Positions 1 through 5,918 of a DNA stretch of 7,222 bases are shown piece by piece. This DNA is from Cytophagales bacterium (GTDB lineage: Bacteria > Bacteroidota > Bacteroidia > Cytophagales > Cyclobacteriaceae). The notes beneath the pieces were generated by a model that saw only the letters and a list, made by a program, of their open reading frames with translations, had not been told where the DNA came from and ran no database searches. Position 1 is the stretch's first letter. Every line of letters begins with the position of its first letter. The translations under genes were made by a program, and so were the position numbers. The stretch is taken from contig JAGUUF010000284.1 of assembly GCA_020063545.1 (NCBI GenBank), positions 1 through 7,222 on the forward strand. Direction: 5' to 3'.

Positions 1-1
1 G

Positions 2-1183
2 AAGCGCGTAATGGATATGAACGACCGTGCCTTGCGCAACCTGATTACCGGGCTTGGCGGAAAGAACGGTGGCATGATCCGCGAGACGGGCTTTAACATC
101 ACGGCTGCCTCCGAGATCATGGCCATCCTTTGCCTGGCCAGGGATATGAACGACCTGAAAGAAAAAATCGGCAACATTTATGTTGGCGACACCTATGCCG
201 GAAAGGCTGTATTTGCCCGCGACCTGAACGCGCAGGGCGCGGTGGCGCTGCTGCTGAAAGAGGCCATCAAGCCTAACCTGGTGCAAACGCTGGAAGGCAA
301 CCCGGCCATTATTCATGGCGGCCCGTTCGGCAACATCGCGCAGGGCGCCAATTCCATTATTGCAACGCGCATGGGCATGAGCCTTTCGGATTATGTAGTT
401 ACAGAAGCAGGTTTTGGTTCCGACCTGGGCGCTGAAAAGTTTATTGACATTGTTTGCGGATATGGCGGCTTTTCTCCGCATGCCATGGTGCTGGTGGCCA
501 CCATCCGCGCACTGAAATACCATGGCGGTGTGCCGCGCGAAGAGCTGACCAAACCCAACCTTAAAGCGCTTGAGGGCGGCTTTGCTAACCTGGAGAAGCA
601 CATTGAGAATACCAAGATTTTCGGGGTGCCGGCCGTTATTTCGCTAAATAAATTTATCTCCGATTCCGATGAAGAAATCCGTTGGGTGATGCAAAAGTGC
701 GAGGCGTTAGGTGTTGATATCGCGTTATCCGAAGGGTGGGAGAAGGGCGGTGCCGGCATGGTTGACCTGGCCAAAAAAGTTACCGAGGCGGCTGACAGTT
801 TCCATGGAAAATTCTGGCCGGTGTACGACTGGAAAGCTTCTATTGAAGAAAAAGTACGAACGGTTGCCGTAAAAATCTACGGTGCAAAAGATGTTGAGTT
901 TCTGCCCAAAGCAAAACAAAACCTGAAGCGCATTGACCGCATCGGACTTAATGGAGTGCCAGTATGCATTGCCAAAACCCAAAACAGTTTTTCGGATGAT
1001 GCGAAGAAATTAGGCAGACCTAAAGATTTTATTATTACCGTTCGCGAAATTGAAGTTGCCGCAGGGGCTGGTTTTGTAATCCCGATTACCGGAGACATCC
1101 TGCGCATGCCGGGCCTGCCCAACGTGCCCGCAGCGCTGGCGATGGATATTGACAATGAGGGAAGGATCAGCGGGTTGTCGTGA
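2..1183 (+). CDS. fhs: Formate--tetrahydrofolate ligase, C-terminal part (5' end outside window)
   Basis: Cytoplasmic enzyme of one-carbon metabolism that makes 10-formyltetrahydrofolate from formate, tetrahydrofolate and ATP. The reading frame is open to the left edge: codons from base 2 read KRV before the Met at base 11, and KRVMDMNDRALRN matches an internal segment of the family, so that Met is not the start. About 393 residues are present of a usual 550-560; the missing N-terminal part would hold the ATP-binding P-loop. Counting from the Met at base 11, visible landmarks are GGPFGNIAQGANS (103-115), the family signature VATIRALKYHGG (162-173), and the conserved C-terminal block with GRPKDF (335-340) and MPGLPNVPAAL (366-376). 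The C-terminus is intact and ends in TGA. fdhD follows 27 bases downstream on the same strand. Family assignment is very secure; only the 5' extent is unknown. Confidence 0.97.
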   Translation, partial: KRVMDMNDRALRNLITGLGGKNGGMIRETGFNITAASEIMAILCLARDMNDLKEKIGNIYVGDTYAGKAVFARDLNAQGAVALLLKEAIKPNLVQTLEGNPAIIHGGPFGNIAQGANSIIATRMGMSLSDYVVTEAGFGSDLGAEKFIDIVCGYGGFSPHAMVLVATIRALKYHGGVPREELTKPNLKALEGGFANLEKHIENTKIFGVPAVISLNKFISDSDEEIRWVMQKCEALGVDIALSEGWEKGGAGMVDLAKKVTEAADSFHGKFWPVYDWKASIEEKVRTVAVKIYGAKDVEFLPKAKQNLKRIDRIGLNGVPVCIAKTQNSFSDDAKKLGRPKDFIITVREIEVAAGAGFVIPITGDILRMPGLPNVPAALAMDIDNEGRISGLS

Positions 1184-1186
1184 TGG

Positions 1187-1196
1187 AGTTATAACT
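1187..1196. other. 10-bp perfect palindrome between fhs and fdhD
   Basis: The bases AGTTATAACT equal their own reverse complement and lie in the 27-base gap between the fhs stop and the fdhD GTG start. Flanking bases do not extend the symmetry. It could be a small operator half-site arrangement or chance in an AT-rich gap. No convincing Bacteroidota promoter (TTTG around -33 with TAnnTTTG around -7) or ribosome binding site is visible in the gap. Confidence 0.3.
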
Positions 1197-1210
1197 ATTA
1201 AAGCTATCCA

Positions 1211-2041
1211 GTGTCTGTTCGTTCTTCAAATATTATTCAATATTCAACCACCGCCTGGTCAAATAAGTCCGATTTACTCGCCATAGAAGAACCCCTGGAG
1301 ATTCGGATTGGTTACGGAGCGATTGACAATCGCCAGCAAAAAAGTCTTTCTGTAACCATGCGCACCCCCGGCCATGATTTTGAACTGGCTACTGGATTTC
1401 TTTTCACAGAGGGTATTATATATTCCTATCAACAAGTTGAGAGCATAAAATATTGCGAAGATGTTGGCCGCCAGGAGGAAAAAGAAAATGTTGTTCGGGT
1501 GGAATTGAAACCCGATGTTGAACTTGATTTTCAGAAACTTCAGCGAAACTTTTACACGACTTCCAGTTGCGGTGTATGCGGAAAATCCTCCATCGAAGCA
1601 GTTGCTCAGCATTGCCCGGTAATCCCGGTTAGCTGGACAGTTAAGCCTGAAGTAATCCATAAGTTACCAGATACACTTCGCAAAGCCCAGCATGTTTTTG
1701 AATATACGGGTGGCCTGCACGCGTCCGGATTGTTTGAACGTACTGGAAATATGGTTTTGTTGCGTGAAGATGTTGGCCGGCACAATGCCCTGGATAAGGT
1801 CATTGGTGCAATGCTTGTTAAAAATCAAATTCCATTACGTAATTCTGTTTTGTTAGTGAGCGGACGCGCCAGTTTTGAACTCGTTCAAAAAGCCGCTATG
1901 GCCGGCATTCCCGTGTTGGCTGCCGTAGGTGCACCCTCCAGTCTGGCGGTAAAGTTGGCTTCGGACTGTGGCATGACGTTGTTGGGTTTTGTGCGCGATA
2001 ACCGGTTTAATGTATATTCAACACCCGAACGGGTAGCATGA
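1211..2041 (+). CDS. fdhD: Formate dehydrogenase accessory sulfurtransferase FdhD
   Basis: FdhD takes persulfide sulfur from a cysteine desulfurase and passes it to the molybdenum (bis-MGD) cofactor of formate dehydrogenase, which is needed for activity; it acts in the cytoplasm. The 276-residue length is typical. Motifs in order: EEPLEIRIG (26-34), TGFLFTEGII (61-70), the sulfur-carrying loop SSCGVCGKSS with both cysteines C120 and C123, TGGLHASGLF (166-175), REDVGRHNALDKVIG (185-199) and VSGRASFELVQKA (216-228). The start is GTG: an in-frame TAA at 1199-1201 blocks any earlier start, and the first in-frame ATG (residue 50) would remove the conserved EEPLEI block. The stop overlaps the permease start as ATGA, implying co-transcription and probably translational coupling. 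No formate dehydrogenase subunit is seen in the window, so its client enzyme must be encoded elsewhere. Confidence 0.96.
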   Translation: MSVRSSNIIQYSTTAWSNKSDLLAIEEPLEIRIGYGAIDNRQQKSLSVTMRTPGHDFELATGFLFTEGIIYSYQQVESIKYCEDVGRQEEKENVVRVELKPDVELDFQKLQRNFYTTSSCGVCGKSSIEAVAQHCPVIPVSWTVKPEVIHKLPDTLRKAQHVFEYTGGLHASGLFERTGNMVLLREDVGRHNALDKVIGAMLVKNQIPLRNSVLLVSGRASFELVQKAAMAGIPVLAAVGAPSSLAVKLASDCGMTLLGFVRDNRFNVYSTPERVA

Positions 2042-3339
2042 GCAAAACACCAAAACAGATTGGGCTATGGACCAGCACTTCGCTGGTGATGGGCAACATG
2101 ATTGCCTCGGCCCTTTTTATGCTGCCGGCAACTCTTGGTATTTATGGCGGCATCAGCATCATCGGGTGGATCATTTCAGGTGCGGGCGCCATGTGCCTGG
2201 CGCTGGTGTTCAGCTGGCTCAGCAAAATTAATCCGCAGGCTACCGGTGGGCCGTATGCCTATACCCGCGATGGCCTCGGTCCGTTTGCTGCTTTTCTTGT
2301 TGCGTGGGGGTATTGGATTTCGGTGTGGTGCACTAATGCGGCCATAGCCGTTGCGTTTGTGAGTTACCTGAGTGCATTTATTCCGGCACTCGATCATAAC
2401 CCGGCTTTGGCAGTACTCACCGGGCTTTCCGCCATCTGGTTGTTAACGTACATTAATACGCGTGGCGTTAAAGCTGCCGGTATTGTTCAGGTAATTACAA
2501 CCGTTCTTAAACTCGCCCCTTTGGTAGTGATTACAATTGCGGGGCTTATTTTTTTAAAATCGGATAATTTTTTTCCCTTCAACATCAGCAGCCAGTCGGA
2601 TATTTCAGCCATAACCAGTGTAACAACCCTCACGCTCTTTGCTTTTTTAGGACTGGAGTGCGCAACTATTCCATCCGAAAGCGTGAAGAATCCTGAAAAA
2701 ACCATTTCAAAAGCCACCATCATCGGAACCTTACTTACTACAGTCATTTATATCGCCAGTACCGTGGCGGTAATGGGACTGATTCCACCGGAAGCGCTTC
2801 ATGCTTCGTCTGCTCCGTTTGCCGATGCCGCTGCCTCGGTGTTTGGCGAACACGGCAGGTTACTGGTTGCAGGCGGGGCGGTGATTTCTACTTTTGGTGC
2901 GCTTAATGGATGGATATTAATCCAGGGACAAATGCCCTTTGCCGCAGCGCGCGACCGGCTGTTTCCCAGGTTGTTTGCCATCGAAAACAAAAACCGCGCG
3001 CCCGTTGCCGGCTTAATTGTTTCGAGTGTATTGGTTTCTATAATGATGAGCATGAACTTCAGCCGCAGCCTGGCCGATACCTATAAGTTTATCATTCTGC
3101 TTTCAACGCTTACTTCGCTCATTGCTTTCCTGTTTTCCGTTGTTTCATTTGTTATTATGGAAAACCGGCTTCGCGGAATAACCAAACTGAACAGTACCCG
3201 CTACGTAATTGCCCTGCTTGCTTTTGGCTATTCCATGTGGGCCGTGATCGGTTCGGGCGAAGAGACGGTGTACTGGGGATTTGTATTGCTGATGCTGGGC
3301 CTGCCATTCTATGCCCACATGCTGATGAAGCGAACCTGA
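2038..3339 (+). CDS. APC-superfamily amino acid permease, AdiC-like
   Basis: Inner-membrane amino acid transporter of the APC superfamily, 433 residues, with about 12 hydrophobic segments (roughly 10-30, 38-60, 84-115, 122-140, 148-173, 190-208, 225-247, 272-297, 322-338, 348-373, 388-402, 410-430). Along its length it resembles the E. coli arginine/agmatine antiporter AdiC from memory: MGNMIASALF (18-27) stands for the unwound TM1 segment SGNIMGSGVF, GGPYAYTRDGLGPF (70-83) for GGSYAYARRCFGPF, and GYWISVW (91-97) for LYWLACW. AdiC residues W293, E208 and Y93 appear kept as W292, E207 and Y92, while W202 is replaced by F201 and the TM1 glycine by A25. Basic or neutral amino acid exchange is therefore likely; the exact substrate is not shown. 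It overlaps fdhD by 4 bases and precedes a guanidino-modifying hydrolase by 4 bases, suggesting arginine or an arginine derivative. I give no symbol because orthology to AdiC is unproven. Confidence 0.9.
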   Translation: MSKTPKQIGLWTSTSLVMGNMIASALFMLPATLGIYGGISIIGWIISGAGAMCLALVFSWLSKINPQATGGPYAYTRDGLGPFAAFLVAWGYWISVWCTNAAIAVAFVSYLSAFIPALDHNPALAVLTGLSAIWLLTYINTRGVKAAGIVQVITTVLKLAPLVVITIAGLIFLKSDNFFPFNISSQSDISAITSVTTLTLFAFLGLECATIPSESVKNPEKTISKATIIGTLLTTVIYIASTVAVMGLIPPEALHASSAPFADAAASVFGEHGRLLVAGGAVISTFGALNGWILIQGQMPFAAARDRLFPRLFAIENKNRAPVAGLIVSSVLVSIMMSMNFSRSLADTYKFIILLSTLTSLIAFLFSVVSFVIMENRLRGITKLNSTRYVIALLAFGYSMWAVIGSGEETVYWGFVLLMLGLPFYAHMLMKRT

Positions 3340-3343
3340 GGCT

Positions 3344-4222
3344 ATGGCGGTAACCCATCATTCCGAATACGGCAAACTGCGCTCGGTGTTTTTAAAACGC
3401 CCCGAACAGGCTTTTGTCAATGATGGCCTTATAAGCAAGCAATGGAGGGAGTTGAATTTTTTATCCAAACCTGATCTGAACAACGCCATTGCTGAGTACC
3501 GGCATTTTGAAAACCTGGTAGCCGGGTCGGGCAGCCACCTGTATTACCTGCCTGTTGATGACTCCGTAACCATGGACTCCATCTATTGCCGCGATGCGGC
3601 CATTGCCACGGATTTTGGGATGATCATCTGCAACATGGGCAAGCCCGCCCGCAAACACGAGCCTGCGGCAGAACAACGTGAATTTAAAAGACACAACATT
3701 CCGGTACTCGGCAATATTCAATCACCCGGAACACTGGAAGGCGGAGATGTTGCCTGGATTGATAAAACTACCCTGGCGGTAGGCCACACCTACCGCACCA
3801 ATGAAGAAGGAATCCGCCAACTAAAGGAATTACTTGAGCCATTCGGAATTACAATTTGGGTAGCTTCCATGCCCCATTACAAAGGTCCGGCCGATGTGTT
3901 TCACCTCATGTCGGTATTCAGCCCGGTGGATAAAAACCTTGCCGTGGTGTATTCACCACTTATGCCCATTGCTTTTCGCAACGGGTTGCTTGAGCGCGGT
4001 TACACGTTGGTTGAAGTTCCCGATAGTGAATGGGACGCTATGGGATGCAACGTGCTGGCTATCGCACCGCGCGAGTGTATTATGGTTTCGGGTAACCCCG
4101 TTACACGACAACGGTTAATGGAAGCAGGATGCACCGTTCATCAATATGATGGAAATGAAATTAGCGTGAAGGGTGGTGGCGGCCCAACCTGCCTTACACG
4201 ACCGTTATTAAGAGAGATTTAA
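3344..4222 (+). CDS. DDAH/arginine deiminase/amidinotransferase-fold hydrolase
   Basis: Predicted cytoplasmic enzyme of the guanidino-group-modifying (pentein) superfamily, 292 residues, slightly longer than the roughly 255-residue bacterial dimethylarginine dimethylaminohydrolase (DDAH). The family attacks a guanidino carbon with a cysteine, giving citrulline or ornithine plus an amine or ammonia, depending on the member. Visible: SEYGKLRSVFLKRP (7-20), KPDLNNAIAEY (42-52), CRDAAIATD (82-90), PGTLEGGDV (128-136) with E132 and D135, FHLMS (186-190) with catalytic H187, and GGGGPTC (277-283) with nucleophile C283. The KPD segment, PGT-E-GD, TNEEG and the C-terminal part align well with Pseudomonas DDAH, but the substrate-site ED pair of DDAH is R83-D84 here, as in arginine deiminases. 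Substrate is therefore open: arginine, methylarginine or another guanidino compound. The N-terminal motif starts at residue 7, supporting the chosen ATG. The tight link to the permease suggests that it processes the transported substrate. Confidence 0.88.
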   Translation: MAVTHHSEYGKLRSVFLKRPEQAFVNDGLISKQWRELNFLSKPDLNNAIAEYRHFENLVAGSGSHLYYLPVDDSVTMDSIYCRDAAIATDFGMIICNMGKPARKHEPAAEQREFKRHNIPVLGNIQSPGTLEGGDVAWIDKTTLAVGHTYRTNEEGIRQLKELLEPFGITIWVASMPHYKGPADVFHLMSVFSPVDKNLAVVYSPLMPIAFRNGLLERGYTLVEVPDSEWDAMGCNVLAIAPRECIMVSGNPVTRQRLMEAGCTVHQYDGNEISVKGGGGPTCLTRPLLREI

Positions 4223-4240
4223 TCACCAATAATAATCAGC

Positions 4241-4300
4241 ATGAAAAATTCCCGAATCAGTTCTGAAATCCTTTTATCGGTAATCCTGCTTATACAATGT
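4241..4300 (+). other. Probable lipoprotein signal peptide with atypical lipobox
   Basis: Residues 1-20 comprise a short basic region (K2, R5), a hydrophobic core ILLSVILLI and Cys20, followed by SSPDKP. The -3 to +1 residues are L-I-Q-C; Gln at -1 departs from the usual Gly/Ala/Ser. The polar, Pro-rich start after the Cys resembles a lipoprotein tether. Cleavage by signal peptidase II is probable but not certain; the alternative is an uncleaved membrane anchor. Confidence 0.6.
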
Positions 4301-5899
4301 TCATCGCCCGACAAGCCGGTTGCTGAAAAACCTGCTACCTATGATCAACTGGTGGCCTTTTTCAGGGAATGGCGCGAGTTTCAAAAACCGGTTATGGTAA
4401 ATGGCGTTCCTGATTATACGGTGGCCGCCATGAAGAAGCAGTATGCTGAGTTAAAGAAATGGCAGCAAAAACTTCACGCGTTCGATACGGCAGGTTGGCC
4501 GGTAAAGCACCAGGCCGATTGGTATTTGCTTTATGCTGAGATGAACGGGTTGGATTTTGATCACCGGGTATTGCGTCCGTGGGAACGCGACCCGGCCTAT
4601 TATAAAACGTTATGGATGGAGCGCAGCGATGTGCCCGCCCACGAGGGACCCACGCATGCGGCCAGTATCGAGTTGTGGATGTACACCTTCCCGCTTACAC
4701 CGGAGAGCAAAACCAAACTGGTTAGTGAACTGAACAGTATACCGCCATTCTATAACCAGGCAAAAATTAACCTTACGGGCAATGCCCGCGACTTATGGGT
4801 TGCCGGCATCCGCGATATTAAAACGCAGCAGGCAGACCTGGCGCGCTTACTGGATTATCCTGACGTAAAACTTCATGACGATTTGGTTGATGCAATCCAT
4901 GAAGCCATGAACGCAACGGCTGAGTTAGCCGGTTGGCTTGAAAAGGAATCTGCTTCCAAAACCGGGCCGTCCGGTATCGGCAAGGAAAATTACACGTGGT
5001 ACCAACACCATGTGCACCTGGTACCGCTAACCTGGGAAGATGAAGTGATGCTGCTTAAACGCGAACTGGCCCGCGCCTGGACGGCTTTGAAACTGGAGGA
5101 ACACCAAAACCGCAACCTTCCTGAACTGAAGGCAGCCGATACCCCCGAAGCATTTCATGCACTGGCCGAGCGTTCGGCCAAAAGCCTGTTGAATTTTTTA
5201 GATAAGGATGAGATCGTAACGGTTAAAGATTATTTTGAGCCTGCCCTGCGCGCGCACCTGGGCCGGTTTGTGCCCGCTGAGAAACGGAATTTTTTCATCA
5301 TCGGAATGCACATCGATCCGCGTCCGCTGTACTCGCACTTCTACCATTGGTTCGAACTGGCCCGCATGGACAATGAGCCGCATGAAAGCGAAATCCGCAG
5401 GGTTCCATTGCTGTATAATATTTTCGACTCACGTAATGAAGGCACGGCCACAGCCGTGGAAGAAATGTTCATGCAGGCAGGGTTATACAACGATGACCCG
5501 CGGGTGAGAGAGATTGTGTACATTATGATTGCCCAACGCGCAGCGCGGGGTTTGGGATCGCTGTATGCTCATGCCAATGAAATGACCATGGAAGAAGCCG
5601 GTGGGATACACTCCGAATACACCCCGCGGGGCTGGATGAAAACCGAGAAGGAGTTGCTGATCTTCGAGCAGCATTTGTATTTACGCCAGCCTGGTTACGG
5701 AACAAGCTACATCACCGGGAAGTACCTGCTTGAAGAGGTAATGGCTGAATACGCAAGACGTAAGGAGAAGCAAAATGAAGCGTTTCAGGTAAAGGAATTT
5801 TTTGATCAAGTAAATGCTATTGGTTGTATCCCAACATCACTGGTGTATTGGGAAATGACCGGAAACAAAAGTATGGTGAATGAGGCTACAACGGAATGA
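4241..5899 (+). CDS. DUF885-family putative lipoprotein, altered peptidase-like domain
   Basis: 552-residue protein with an N-terminal export signal: a hydrophobic stretch (about 10-19) ends in LLIQC with C20 as probable lipidation site, although Gln at -1 is unusual for a lipobox. The mature part resembles DUF885 proteins, some of which are believed to be zinc peptidases: NEGTATAVEEMFMQAGLY (399-416) corresponds to the EGWALYAE region, followed by a DP-R segment (419-423), RAARGLGSLYAHANEMTMEEA (433-452, the His/Thr block), a helix with LRQPGYGTSYITGK (481-494, the QPGQ-Y-G equivalent) and the C-terminal DQVNAIGCIP (522-531). The usual HExxPGHH metal motif is not visible; that place holds HFYHWFELA (366-374), with further His/Glu at 381-382. 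It may use a different ligand set or be inactive. It starts 18 bases after the hydrolase on the same strand; no Shine-Dalgarno sequence is evident. Substrate is unknown. Confidence 0.75.
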   Translation: MKNSRISSEILLSVILLIQCSSPDKPVAEKPATYDQLVAFFREWREFQKPVMVNGVPDYTVAAMKKQYAELKKWQQKLHAFDTAGWPVKHQADWYLLYAEMNGLDFDHRVLRPWERDPAYYKTLWMERSDVPAHEGPTHAASIELWMYTFPLTPESKTKLVSELNSIPPFYNQAKINLTGNARDLWVAGIRDIKTQQADLARLLDYPDVKLHDDLVDAIHEAMNATAELAGWLEKESASKTGPSGIGKENYTWYQHHVHLVPLTWEDEVMLLKRELARAWTALKLEEHQNRNLPELKAADTPEAFHALAERSAKSLLNFLDKDEIVTVKDYFEPALRAHLGRFVPAEKRNFFIIGMHIDPRPLYSHFYHWFELARMDNEPHESEIRRVPLLYNIFDSRNEGTATAVEEMFMQAGLYNDDPRVREIVYIMIAQRAARGLGSLYAHANEMTMEEAGGIHSEYTPRGWMKTEKELLIFEQHLYLRQPGYGTSYITGKYLLEEVMAEYARRKEKQNEAFQVKEFFDQVNAIGCIPTSLVYWEMTGNKSMVNEATTE

Positions 5900-5918
5900 C
5901 TATTCCGGCAATGCCTCA
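5881..5918. terminator. Nested inverted repeat across convergent stop codons (candidate two-way 3'-end structure)
   Basis: TGAGGC (5881-5886) pairs with GCCTCA (5913-5918), and inside it CGGAAT (5892-5897) pairs with ATTCCG (5902-5907) around the tetraloop GACT. The arms are separated by exactly five unpaired bases on each side. The centre lies between bases 5899 and 5900, exactly where the plus-strand TGA and minus-strand TAG abut. There is no T-run directly after the stem on the plus strand; on the minus strand a T-rich stretch (ACTTTTGTTT) begins about 9 bases beyond it. It is therefore not a classic intrinsic terminator, but could protect mRNA 3' ends or assist termination in both directions. 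Confidence 0.45.

Noticed and set aside
391..774. 127-codon open frame on the minus strand inside fhs
   Set aside because: It is antisense to strongly conserved fhs sequence and its translation resembles no family I know; a coding shadow.
1274..1660. 128-codon open frame on the minus strand inside fdhD
   Set aside because: It lies fully within conserved fdhD sequence, including the CGVCG loop, and shows no recognisable domain or start context.
4223..4240. Terminator or promoter between the guanidino hydrolase and the DUF885 gene
   Set aside because: The 18-base gap is AT-rich with no inverted repeat and is too short to hold a full promoter; none could be supported.
4998..5025. 7-bp inverted repeat GGTACCA / TGGTACC with a 14-base spacer
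   Set aside because: It sits mid-gene in the DUF885 coding sequence and is explained by codons for W-Y and L-V-P; no stop or gene boundary is near, so chance is likelier than regulation.
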